A stretch of 64,000 bases of DNA from Fratercula arctica. Taxonomy: Eukaryota > Chordata > Aves > Charadriiformes > Alcidae. How positions within the stretch are numbered: the stretch's first letter is position 1; each line of letters begins with the position of its first letter. Location of the stretch: assembly GCA_947846985.1 (NCBI GenBank), contig CANTUZ010000002.1:126628889-126692888 (forward strand). The letters run 5' to 3'. Below, piece after piece: positions 23,250-34,682 of the stretch. The notes beneath the pieces are model-generated. The model worked only from the letters and a program-made list of their open reading frames with translations, made no database searches and was not told where the DNA came from. A program made the translations under genes and the position numbers.

Positions 23250-23543
23250 CATTCTGATGTCGGGGATTCATGAGTAGAAGCAGGTGGAGATGTTGGGGCT
23301 AGTCAAGGAGGAGGTCTGCAGCAGTGCCCGAGGCATGCTGTCCCCAGCCATGCCAGGGCAGGGCAGCCAGTGGAGATGACACTCTGGCCAGGGCACCATC
23401 TCTGCCCTCAGACTCTGGGCAGCAGACACCTGATTCCGGCCGACCAGCAGCAGTCCCATCAGGGAGCCACTGATGTGCAGCAGGAGGAGGTGGGGGTTTG
23501 GAGCTCACCGCTCCCCACAGCCAGAGTGGGGTCTCTCAGGCAC
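23250..23543. other. GC-rich flank of CR1, origin unknown
   Basis: Base composition shifts abruptly from AT-rich to GC-rich near 23255. The segment is rich in CAGCAG/CCAGC words and has no recognisable family. It may be an unidentified repeat into which the CR1 inserted, or a 3' extension I do not recognise. Confidence 0.45.
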
Positions 23544-24208
23544 CATAGAATCATAAAATTGTCTAGGTTGGAAGGGACCTTTCAGATCATCGAGTCCAAC
23601 CATCAACCTAACACTGCCAAAACCACCACTAAACCATGTTCCTATGCAACTGCATCTACCTGTCTTTTAAATACCTCCAGGGACGGTGATTCCACCAATT
23701 CCCTGGGCAGCCTGTTTCAGGGGATAGCTTGATAGCCTTTTTGATGAAGAAATTTTTCCTAATATCCAATCTAAACCTCCCCTTGCATAATTTGAGACCA
23801 TTTCGTTTTGTCCTATCTGTTGTTACTTGGGAGAAGAGACCGACCCACACCTCGCTACAACCTCCTTTCAGGTAGCTGTAGAGAGCGATAGTCTCCCCTC
23901 AGCCTCCTTTTCTCCAGGCTAAACAACCCCAGCTCCCTCAGCCGCTCCTTATAAGACTTGTTCTCCAGACCCCTCACCAGCCTCATTGGCCTTCTCTGGA
24001 CCTGCTCCAGCACCTCTATGTGCTCTTGTGGTGATGGGCCCAAAACTGGACCCAGTGTTCAAGGTGGGGCCTCACCAGTGCCAAGTACAGGGGGACGATC
24101 ACTTCCCCAGTCCTGCTGGCCACACTGTTCCTGATACAGGCCAGGATGCTGTTGGCCTTCTCGGCCACCTGGGCACACTGCTGGCTCATATTCAGCCACC
24201 AACGCCTC
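23544..24208 (-). repeat. CR1 LINE, longest copy, with ORF2 C-terminal fragment
   Basis: The + strand starts CATAGAATCATAAAATTGTC then GGTTGGAAGGGACCT, the reversed CR1 3' end, so the LINE reads on the minus strand. The minus-strand frame at 23855-24043 encodes LEQVQRR and [18 protein letters not shown], the hallmark of the CR1 reverse-transcriptase C-terminus. A second frame at 23656-23850 contains GLFSQVT and [10 protein letters not shown], the last conserved block. The two lie in different frames, so at least one indel separates them, just after the RGD. About 665 bp remain of a multi-kilobase element. It is dead, but less diverged than the copy at 10.4 kb. Confidence 0.95.
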
Positions 24209-24925
24209 CGTTCAGGGAGCTGAGCCTCTCAAGCTGGGCCCACTTTGATGCTCTGCACACAGGGCAGCCAAGCAGTTCTGAGCCAAGCTGAGGGGGAGCC
24301 AGCTGCCACCTGGATCCACACAGCGGAGGAAGCCGTCAGCATGTCCATGCATTTGGGTTTTTCTCTTCCTCTGCCCCCAAGCACAGCTCTAGCTCCCTGC
24401 TGTCAGGCCTCCTTGTCTCCGTAGACAGCAAGACTGTCCTCACCCCTCCGCCACAAGCCACCCTTAGTCCTGCTTAGTCCTTGCAGTCCTCCCAACCCTT
24501 GAACAAATTCCCATTTTTTTCCAAAATCTGTATTAAGGAGCATCTTCCCTTCCTTAACCTCCCTGTGCCAGCCCTTGGATTGTTGGAGCACTGCAGCTCT
24601 CCACCAGTTCTTCATCCACACCCCTATCCTTCCCTTCACCATCACCATCCTCTCTGGGGCTCTCCGCCCCTTCTGATACCACCAGCAAGCTTGGGAAGAG
24701 GCATGAAGCACCAGGAAGCAAAGAAGAGGCCCACAGCTTCAAAGCCTCCAGCATAAAGAGCACAAGCCCTTCTGTGTTCAACAGTAAAATGTCCATTGTG
24801 ACTTCAGGCTGAAATATCAATTTAGTCGGCAAGAAATCTGGATGATGGGTATCTATCCAGATGCACTTGTCAGGAAAGCAGAGCAGCAACTCAGTGGCAC
24901 AGGGTCATAGAAAAACATTAGTATA
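24209..24925. other. GC-rich flank of CR1, no gene recognised
   Basis: GC-rich, pyrimidine-rich sequence with overlapping open frames on both strands (91-111 codons), none of which matches a family. Composition returns to AT-rich near 24925. It matches neither CR1 nor the sequence at 23250-23543 by eye. Confidence 0.45.
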
Positions 24926-24949
24926 TGATCAAGGGGAAAAAAAAATAAT

Positions 24950-25900
24950 CCTACCTTATGAAGATTCATTCTTCTGGACTTGCAGACGGAATTCAGCAAA
25001 TGCAAATTTTTAAAATTATTTTAATACTGCTTGAAGTTTAAATTACAGCACAAACTTCACTATGGAATTGCTCTTGATATCTAGATAATTGTATACTGTC
25101 TGCACCTCTCCTGGTTTTGCATGTTGATAACTTACTACTGTTTTGTTGTAACCTGATAATTTTCCTGGAGTTTTATTATTTATAATTTATAATGTTTTTA
25201 TTTCATAGAAAAAATATTATACTATTATGTGCTGGACTGAATCATATTTTTAAGCTTCAGCAATTTTCAGTGCTTACAATTAATTAAGTACAATGTACTC
25301 AAATAGACAAATTCCAAATGGTACTCAATGATCTTTTAATGTTAACCGTGTGTTTTATGGACTTATTTTCCTTGTATGCACTTTAAATATTTTATTGTTT
25401 TGTTTTATTATTGCTTTTATGTGATTTCAAAACAATAGATTCCTTGGCCCATTGTCTTATAAATTAGATCAGCATACTATTGCTATAAATATTGCAAATA
25501 AATACTGTATCTCTGTTAATACAAATAGATCAGCATTTCATTTATAGTTTACAATTCTATTACCATCCATTAGACTTTTAGACATGGAAAATTTTACCTC
25601 AGATCCATTTTTTCATCCATTCAACTAAGGAAATCGTATAAATATTATGCCATGTTCTTCTATACTATGTTTAAACAAATAGGTTATTATTTTTTCAAAG
25701 GACTCATTCTCGGTCGTGTTTACTGTTCCATTTTCATGTGTTTCTGTAAGCACTAATGCATTTTATTAACTTTTAAAATCTCCCAAATCCTTCATAACTC
25801 CTACTGCTTGCTCTTAAGTGCAACCAACACTATTTTTAAAGAATGGTAGATACAATATATTTACTTTATTGAAAGCCTATTTATAGTTTTCTTCAAGGCT
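24950..25900. promoter_or_regulatory. Very AT-rich block, candidate conserved element
   Basis: This is one of the most AT-rich stretches of the window, with no CpG-rich sequence and no recognised repeat. It contains AATTAATTAA (25278-25287) and many TTTAT/ATAAAT words. It could be a 3'-UTR-like sequence, a matrix-attachment-type region or a conserved enhancer. No open frame longer than 60 codons runs through it. Confidence 0.3.
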
Positions 25901-27009
25901 GAAGCACACTTTTAGAAGGATCTGGCATATAGAGCTTAATTTTCAAGAGGATCGCACAGATTTTAGGGACACATTCCTGGTCCTTGCTGCCAAAGCCAGG
26001 TTTTCTAGAAACCTCTTGTTATCTAGGCACCTAATCAGCGGGCACGTTTTCTAAAGCACATTGGTGTATTTCTACATCAGTCACCCCCCCCATTTATAAA
26101 ATACTTAGCCAGAATACACTTTATGCTGTGGTAGCATGCATGGCTATCTTGTGCGATGTGCTCATTTGGCTGCTTATTTTGTTGTCTAATTGAGAACATT
26201 GCTCCTTATCAAATTCTGTAGAGCTGTGTAATGTGTGCAGCTAGGATTGCCTCCTGTGTTGGTGAGGTCCTCTAGGTCACAGTTGCATGTTTGTTTTCTC
26301 CATCCAGTGGGTAATTTGGTTTTTAATAATGTTTTTGACCCCATTTGCAGATTGCGTGCCATAACTAGGAAGGGATGGGCCCTGCAGTAAGTAATTAAGT
26401 CTGCAGGAGCAGGGCTGCTTATTTTTCATTGCAGCAGATAATCAGAATGCTGTTGCTCAAGTGTAAAATGCAGAAATTAATGATCCTATATAATACAGAT
26501 TAAAGCTTTCATTTTAAAAACTATCAGTGCAGAAGAACAAAAGTAGGGAGCCCTGCACCCACTTTGGAATTTCAATGTATGATATCTCTAACATATTTGG
26601 AGAAGCTGCCTGAATACAAACCAGAACAGAATTCAATCATGTAATAGTTTAAATAAATGATCAGATCAGAACTCTAACTATGCAGCCACCCTCATTGCTA
26701 CTTAGAAAAAGGCATTGTTGAGTGTAAACCTTTTCCAGTAGGTTTTGTAACTTTCAAGTTTTTATGGGTTTAATAAAGCAGAAAGATCATTTTCCATAAG
26801 TAGAATAAAATTGTATGTTACAAAGAACGCAGAACAAAGATAATGTTTCTAGCACGTTAAAAGGCTTGGATTCAGAGAAAAAAGAACATTTTTCTAGAAG
26901 AGCAACATAGTACTCTGAATCGCTCAAAACTTCCTTATGTATGTGCACAGGCATCTAGAAACTAAATGTGTCGCTACCGCATTGTAGTAAGTAGTTTTAC
27001 AGCGTGAAA
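25901..27009. other. AT-rich DNA with homeodomain-type motifs, no gene seen
   Basis: The part 26140-26500 has less repetitive, enhancer-like sequence. It includes TCTAATTGAG near 26185 and TAATTAA (26392-26398) beside CTGCAG. No exon is visible. Confidence 0.4.
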
Positions 27010-27100
27010 GCAGATTGGGATCCCATTTTGCCAGGTGCTGTACAAGAAGAAAGCATGGAGATAGAGTATAAATAGTAATCGTACGGACAAAGAGATCACA
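27010..27100 (-). repeat. Ancient L3/CR1-like LINE 3' relic
   Basis: TTGGGATCCCATTTTGCCAG, followed by GTGCTGTACAAGAAGAAAG, matches the widespread amniote L3-like 3' block in reverse orientation ('ccaggaccccattgtgctaggcgctgtacaaac'). Divergence is high, as expected for a repeat predating birds. Confidence 0.55.
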
Positions 27101-27531
27101 CCATATTTCTATTTGTTCTGGATTGAGTGTAGATGACATACAAAGGCTGTTAAAGAGGGAGATTGGATAAAAGCATATGACACATAAACTACAGGTGACA
27201 AAGAATTCAGAAATAGGAAAATACTCAGTTCTGCAGATTTTTTTTAAGTAATAAAGAAAAAATGAATTTTAATTGTTTTATTTACACCAGCCAGAAAATA
27301 TTCTCAAAACGATAAATCGTTCAGTCAGTATCATGAAATGCCTGTAACATCCCCACAATTTAGGGAGGTGACTGAAGAAAGAAAGGGTGTTTCTTTATTT
27401 CCTGCATTATTTAAATGCCACTAGTCATAGACTGTTTTTCTGGGGATCATATTTTTAGACTCTCTTTCACTTCTCTGACTAGACTTAATGGAACTGTTTT
27501 CTTCTATAAAGTCATCATCTTTTCATTTCAC
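27101..27531. other. AT-rich non-coding DNA, no gene seen
   Basis: Nothing recognised before the A23 tract. Confidence 0.5.
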
Positions 27532-27554
27532 AAAAAAAAAAAAAAAAAAAAAAA
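27532..27554. repeat. Poly(A) tract, A23
   Basis: Twenty-three A residues. No retrocopy is recognisable upstream. Confidence 0.95.
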
Positions 27555-30500
27555 GTATGCAAGTTTCGTCCTTTACCAAATGTCTTTGGATAGTCCTTAG
27601 TCCTGTTGCCCTGCCCCAAAGAGGATCAGACACGATCCTGCTCTGAGCCAGCGCAGGCCTTTGCCTGTGCAGAACTAATTGCAAGGATGGGCCCAATTGG
27701 AGTTTCCCCACTGCACTGAGTGACCTTTAAGTAAGAAATTTCATCCTTGTCCCAGTCTCTCATTTTTGTCTGGACCTACTTAGAGAGAAACAAGAGAGAA
27801 CCTTAAACAGAAAAAATGGTTTGTAAATGACAGCCTATCCTTTTGCCATGTAACAATTTTTCAGTTGTAATAACAGTACACACCTTTTTCTTTTCCACCA
27901 GAATAACTGCATTTACCTTGCCATTAATAATTCACTACATAATCACTGTGGATTTGAAGAAGAGAGGATGAACCCTACCAAGAAAAGAATCTGACACCTA
28001 CAGTCATGTACTTTCTTCTCACCAGTAGACCTCATAAATGGCATTTTGTGCTACTTTGCTGTATACAAAAAGAAGGAGAAAAACTCAAAGAATCAAAGAA
28101 GTAATTTGCACCTGTTTCCAATGTGATTTAATGTGTACTTTGACCAGTTGTTTCTGCTAGAGCTTGAGCAATCTCCCTATTTCTGAGAACCTACAAATCT
28201 CTAATAACAGACTCTGCTGCAGCTGATCAGATGAGTGACACTCAGACAGAGACTAAATCTGGAAGCAAGGTAGTTACATATACTTTTATACTTTTTTTTA
28301 ACTTTAACCTTCACCTTCCTGATCTACTGACAATCATTTTGTTTTGCAGAGTTAGCTGGTGACAAAACTAACAGAAAGTGATTTCTCTCATGGACTTTTC
28401 TTCCCCGCCTCCCATGCACCGCTTATTCTGTCACAGTGATGTCTGAAATCCGTTTTTGCCTGAAATTTACCATTTCAGTACAATGTTGAACTTCAGTAGG
28501 AAAGGATCTTAACACCTCTAGAATGGTGTTTCTTGCACACAATGACCCTATCTCTATATACATTGCCTGACTCAGGATAAGAACAGACATCTCTCCCACA
28601 ATTCCTGTATCCATTTTACTAGCCCTGAAAGGTCAAGGCATTGGTCCTGGCTTATACATCAAAATGCTGAGAGTTTCATTATACTTATGTGGTCTATCGT
28701 GAGCTCATGATTTTGCCTTGATGAACTTGGTAACAAAAGAGCACCAATACCATACTCTTCAATTTTCCCTTTAGCAGCAACACTACAGCAGGCTTTGCTT
28801 TGTGCGGTGCGATCGATTCAAGGGATTTGCGTGCAGGGTTCTGTAGGTCAAATTCGATTGCTGAAATTCCAGAGTGTTGAGATGTCAGAAAAACTGCAAA
28901 CTACATTTTGAACGTTATTAACGTACTCACCCTGAACATCGGGCAATCAAAAGGTATGACTATTGGAAACACATTTTGAAATTACTATTTCTTTAAGGGA
29001 AACTTGTTAAAAAGGCAAAGAGGAGTTTTAAAACAAACTACAAAAGCAACATTTGATACAGAGTGCATCGAGCTAAATTCAGCTCTAGTTCAAATCCACC
29101 ATGTTACAGAAAAGGTTGTTTGAATGACATTTTCAATCAAATTCAGAAGGAAAAAGAAAACACAACATAAAGAATAACACAGACAGTCCTGCAATATCTG
29201 CATCTCTCTAACCCAGACTGTCATATGTACAAGTTCAGTCCCAACCCAAAATTGTTATCACTTGCCTCAGACATTATCTGGCTTTACTTATTATGAGAGC
29301 AGACCCAAATTATCTCAAAAATCTGGAATATCTGGAAGACCCCTTCCTGAGTAAGCCATGGCATCCTCACACCCCCAGGGTGTCACACCATCCAGAATGT
29401 GGCAGAACTTGAATAACTGAACTTTCCCAGCACATGCTGTATACATTGGTGTGGGAGATGAGCTGCTTCTTAGGGGAGGTTCAAGATGAAGGAGGTCAGC
29501 AGGTTGAAGGAGAAAGCAGAGGTCTGGGAAGAGGAAGGAAAGGGATGAATATGGGGACAAACTGAGACTCCTGTAACACAAAGCAATGGGCAAGGGGGGT
29601 GGAGTGTGGGTTTGAGGAAGAAGGAGAGAAAAGGAACGATCTTCACCCATATTTCTTTGAATCATCACCACAAGCACCTTTAATCTCCCTGACTCTTTTG
29701 TTTCACCCTACTCAGATGGACCTTTCCAGCTCTTTGCCTCCAAATTTGTCACTGCCCCTTGCAGTGATAATCTACTTCGGCACTACAAGGAAATTAATTT
29801 TACCTGTACTACTGAGAAGTCCAGGAGAAGGTTCACTGGCTGGGAAAACTCTTTAAATACCAAAGACAGCTATAGTTTTGATACACTGAAGAAATTTCAG
29901 AGGGCTTTTCAGAGAGTTGGCCTCCAGTTCTCATAGAAACAGCTGAGATCTTCTATTCTGGACACTCACAAGGCTGAAGTGTTTGGTCCCACTTGCAACT
30001 GTTCCCAGAGCAATTTAAGTCTTAAGAGCCTCAGGAGACTCCAGACACTGCCCTGGCTTGGAGTTTCTCTGTGCAATTTTGTGTGAGGAGGCAATTCAGT
30101 AAAACCTTCTTGGGAAATGAAATTCCTGTTTCACAGTCTCTCCTGGATGGTGTACTGACCCCATGGACCTTCCTATGGCTTAACCTTGCTTTTTCCCCAG
30201 GTCAGGGCCAGGAGAGACCTCTGGGACTCCATTCTGACCCTATGCAGGCATCTGACAGTGCTTCTGGGCATGAAAACACAATTTTCCACAGTTTTTAATA
30301 CCTTCCCCACACCAAACTCCCCTCAGCTTTGCTCGTCCTTCCCTGGTGGCATACCAAAGGTGTTTTTGCTTTCAGGAAGGCAGGGTCGCTCTCTGCTTCA
30401 TTTCTCCTCAAGGTGAACAGCACAGGTACTGCTCTTTGAAAACTTAATCTGTCACAGGATTCCCACAATCAGCCCCCTCAGGTGGCTCATATCTGTAGCT

Positions 30501-30570
30501 GAGAGATTGCCTGCTTGCTTATCGTTCCCGTACAGCCCTGCCTTGGAAAACCGGCTTGCTCTGGGTGGAA
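27555..30570. other. Non-coding DNA, no gene seen
   Basis: Mostly AT-rich. The stretch 29330-30520 is somewhat GC-richer, with overlapping frames on both strands that I treat as chance (for example 29315-29677, -, 120 codons, low-complexity Ser/Leu/Pro). GATCGATTC with nearby CpGs at 28800-28830 is a minor curiosity. Confidence 0.5.
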
Positions 30571-30594
30571 ACCATTTGTTTGTCCACAAATGGT
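30571..30594. repeat. Perfect hairpin, 9-bp arms, 6-nt loop
   Basis: ACCATTTGT, then TTGTCC, then ACAAATGGT. The stem contains the E-box-like CATTTG/CAAATG on each arm. Confidence 0.88.
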
Positions 30595-32320
30595 CCACTT
30601 GAGGATGATTAACAGCCCTCTGCTGTTACTCCTGGGTTAGGGTTAATTCAAGATGACGCAGGGAAACCTCAAACAGGCAGAGCTTGCAGACTGAGACCTA
30701 AATCACGCAGAGCCCAGGCAGAAATCTTAAGCTGCAGACAGCCCGTTCAAACCTCCGGCAGCCAACCCTGCAGTGGGAAGGGGGAAGGGGTGAGGAACCC
30801 AAACCCTGCTCAACCACCTGTGAAAGACCCTGCAAGCCAGAAGTCACACAGCCAGGGACATGGGCACTGGGGGCTCCTGGCTGTGGGGCAACCTTGAAGG
30901 AAAACCTTGGAGTTTCATTATTAGATACCATATTAGATGCCATTAGATTCCATACATTCGTTTTCCTGTTCAACTAATATTCATTCTTTTTAGTGCCACC
31001 CAGAATACCAGTGTAAGGGAGTAGGAGACCCACATTTGTGCCTCTGTGCTGGCTGCCAATGCTCCACCAAAAATCTAGCCCTTTCGTTCATTCAGCCTCA
31101 TCGCGGCTGCTGCTGGGCTCCCACTAAGCACAATGTGCTCGCTGCTCTGTCTGCAGATAACTCCACACACCCTCCACCCTTTATTTTAAAAAACGGATTT
31201 ATCTGTCTCCGTGTGTGTGTGTGAGACAGTGAGAGAAAATACCAGAACACCTTTTTTCTTCTCCTTTTCTTTTTCTGTCTTTTAGTACTTTGAAAGAAAA
31301 TCCAAAATAATTTACTTGTGCCTATTTTTTACAGTTTCTTCATTGACAGTAACAAAGTTCTCATTAGACCCATGAATGGGAGGTTGCATAGTTTTTGCCA
31401 GAGGCTGGCAAATCAATCTCTTTCAATTTTAGTTGGAAATGTGAGCTAAGCAGGTTTTCTTGGCTTTTTTTCTTAATAATCATCCTCGTTTTGTTAAACC
31501 TCATCTATTTGTACGGGTGAAAAAAGTAAACTCAGATTTTCAGCTAAAAAATATGGATATCATTTGCAAAAATGAAAAGAGAAGTCAGTTCATAGAGCTC
31601 ACCACCTTGTGCAGCCATTCATAAAGTGACCACTTTAAGACACCCTCAGTGTTCTGCTTTGGTAAAATTTCATGTCAGCATTCACACCATATGTGAAGGG
31701 GATTTACAGGAGAGAAAACATTCCCCGTGCACTGACTAAAATTCAGCACCTTTCACAAACATTTCAGGTTGTTTGAAATTGTTCCAATCTCCATTATCTT
31801 GTACAGTCACAGCATTTAGAAACAAGAAAGATTGGAGTAAAATGCAAAGGAAGTTAAAATGTCAGAGGTCTCTAAAATAAAAGCAATGTAAAACAAAGAG
31901 TAAAAAATCTGAGTAAGCTTTCTGCAAAGCAATTACAAATGAGGTTTCATCAGGCAGTTTATGTAGCCAAAGCTGCTCTTATCACTTGGGGGTTTTTTTT
32001 GTTTTTATTTTTCAGTGAGCTGGAGACCAATCCTAATTCTAACAAAACTTTAATATGTATGTCAGAGGAAGGTCCTGTGCATGCTAAATTTCTTTTAGAC
32101 AGTTTCATCAGTCCATTAGAAAAAAGATAGAGTTTCTAAATTGTCAAAAAGATGCCAGTTTCGGGCGTCCTTAGGATAAGCCAATCTTTTCAATTAGGAC
32201 AAAACCCACCACTACATAATAGTCTTTACAGGCTCATAAACCACCATACCACCCAAGATGTTAACAAGCTGGCATGTTTTGAGCATCAAAGATAGAGAGG
32301 AAACTGTGTTTACATGTTTG
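30595..32320. other. Non-coding DNA, no gene seen
   Basis: Includes a small (GT)n run at 31211-31223. No exon or repeat family recognised. Confidence 0.5.
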
Positions 32321-32324
32321 GCAC

Positions 32325-32592
32325 AAAAACTAATGAGGAAAGTCAATTGGCCCTTTGTCTTGAGGGTCTGAAGAGCTGCGCTCTAATGTTTGGTTTCTTG
32401 GTTGGCACTTGTTCAAGTAATCACTCGTGGCCTGACAAAGCAGCACTTGTGTTTTATTAGTGGCCATGCTGAACTCTCCTGCCTGGGCTGTGTTGTCTCT
32501 CAATAGAGCGCTGCACCAGAGGGCACACTTATTTGAAAACACTAAATCAGAGCATGATGATCTTTGCCCGACAAATACAACCAAGAGAGGAG
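32325..32592. promoter_or_regulatory. Candidate conserved non-coding block
   Basis: A stretch of mixed, non-repetitive composition between AT-rich flanks, ending in the A15 run. It has overlapping frames in several directions and no splice-bounded exon. The texture (CCTTTGTC, TCAATAGAGCGC, CAAATAAGTG on minus) is typical of vertebrate conserved elements, but I cannot test conservation. Confidence 0.25.
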
Positions 32593-32679
32593 AAAAAAAA
32601 AAAAAAATGTTGACAACAGCTCTCCTTTTGTTAGAGAAAGTGAGGAAACAACAACTGGCGTGTGTGTGTGCGTGCGTGT
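32593..32679. repeat. A15 run and (TG/CG)n run
   Basis: A15 at 32593-32607 is followed 50 bp later by a TGTG/CGTG repeat at 32658-32679. The embedded CpGs make it a potential Z-DNA former. Confidence 0.8.
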
Positions 32680-33818
32680 AAGAACAGTCCTGAAACACCA
32701 GTGACAAAAACAGACAAACTTTGTTCCCGCAAGAAGACGCTCGCAGCCGGCTGCATGCGTTCCATCCTTCAAGAACAGCACATCGGCAAGGCTAAAATTC
32801 ATGTTACAGGTGGGAGAGCAGACGTAGCACTTTTAATGTGTTGTGTCAGTCTGGTACAGGTGACAAAGGTACAGGCTCATGAAGAAGTAATATATTCCAA
32901 AGAATTTGGAAGTCACTAATTCATCTATTTGAGCCAGGTAAAAGGTAAACCCTGGAGGATCAGGCTTCTTTATGTAATAAAACTCAAACCTTCAACTTTC
33001 AAATAGTTTAAAAAAGCACAAACTTGTCAGCAAAATTGGGCTGAGATTCGTGATTTGGGAAATTGGACTTTCTTGTTAAATTATTGGTACTTCTTGCCAG
33101 AAAGATGATGAGAACAAACTTGTAAACTCTGACTCACGGCAACAGTCCCACTGACTGTAAGACGTAATTGCGCAGAGACAAATTAACTGTTCCACTTATG
33201 ACATCTGTATGTAGGAACCTTCACCAGTCTGGAGGTGGGAAAAAAAAAGTCCAGAGGGATACAAAACTGAAAAATAATGACTAAATTGAAGATCTTTTAT
33301 CTTGGGCTATTTTGTTTTAAACCATCTTTTCCTGCCACTTAGAATCTCCTACCTAGGATATATAGAATATATAGAAGTTTTTCTTCAAAGTTTCACATGC
33401 CACCTCCTTTTAACTTCACTAATTTGACCAGACCATCTACTTTTAATGCAATTACCTATGTATATGTTAGATGTATGCTTAACTATCTCCAGTTTTGTAG
33501 CTCTAATCTCAGGCATTTTCTAAAGCTGTGAGGGGTTGAGACAAACAGCAGGTGGCTTCTGTTCAAAATATGTTTTTAAAGGACATGAAAAAGATCTTAT
33601 TAATTGTTGTTTCACTGATAATGGAGTCTGAAATGAAATAAATATAATACCAAAGACTTACATATGAAGAACTATTTTTGTTTTCACATTCCAGTATATG
33701 GAATGTAATTTTGAAAATTTTCCTGTATTAACTGCATGACTATTCACAGTCATATTACAATTTAAATTATAGAAGTGGGAAAAAAGGAAATGTAATAGTG
33801 AAAGAAGTTGTGTCAGTT
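32680..33818. other. AT-rich non-coding DNA, no gene seen
   Basis: A small CpG-containing patch lies at 32727-32760. Near 33140 a string CAGTCCCACTGACTGTAA weakly resembles L3-like repeats but is too short to call. Confidence 0.5.
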
Positions 33819-33864
33819 AAAAAAACAACCAAACAACAAAAACAAAAACAAACAAACAAACAAA
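33819..33864. repeat. (CAAA)n simple repeat
   Basis: About 45 bp of CAAA/CAAAAA units, four of them clean and consecutive, ending in CCCC. Confidence 0.92.
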
Positions 33865-34661
33865 CCCCAACTAAGAATGCAGTCTCTGAGTTTTCATTGT
33901 GGTATAAAGACGCAATGATCGTCTGATGGGTTAAAACTCCCCAGGTAGGCAAGAAGATCAAAATATGGCTCCGTATGCCCCTTCAAAAAACCTGTGACAT
34001 CTCAAACAAGCTGAATATTATACACATTATAACTGAGCAGTGTCTAAAGTTGTCCTGCCACCAAAATCATTAACCAATCTCTGAAATCGTGTAACAGTTC
34101 TGGAATAGTACCTAAAGAACAGCAAATAGTGTTTGCAGTAACTATGTGTCTGAAGAGTCAGTTTTTTCTTAATTTTTGTATGGGATTCTGGGCACAGTAT
34201 TTGGCTTTCAAAGACACTTTCGTTAATAAATGTCGTGCCCAGCTACAATCATGAAATCGTAGCAGGTTATATGTAGCATATACCACTGCATTGTTTGTCT
34301 GATAAAGCGCCAGTAGAGCGGGTACCGTAAAGCATTTCTGCATTGAGTTAGGTCTTGGCAGCTGCCTCTTATCTGTCCAGAGACTAAACTCTGCCTCAGG
34401 AGAATACCTTGTAGGATTATTGCAGGGCACTGCAAAGGATGTGCTGCTTTGACACAAAATATATATTCTTACTGTAGTCTTCTGGCTCCTTGGCGTGCTC
34501 CTCCAGCGCACCCACCCCCTCGGGAGGTAACTCACACCGAGTGCTCATTTGCACTTTTTAACCTGTCCTCTGTTGAATACTTAGGGGTTCAGGATTAAAA
34601 TCCAGTATTAGCAGGAACGCAGTATCTGCCCAACAAAGATGCAAATAAAGAACTCCGTAAC
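33865..34661. other. Non-coding DNA, no gene seen
   Basis: A minus-strand frame of 125 codons (34158-34535) matches no family. Nothing else was noted. Confidence 0.5.
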
Positions 34662-34682
34662 TTTTTTTTTTTTTTTTTTTTT
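34662..34682. repeat. Poly(T) tract, T21
   Basis: Twenty-one T residues. On the minus strand this is a poly(A), but nothing upstream on that strand resembles a retroelement. Confidence 0.95.

Noticed and set aside
27605..27660. CTGCCCCAAAGAGGATCAGA resembling an L3-like repeat
   Set aside because: Only one short block matches and the flanks do not follow the family order.
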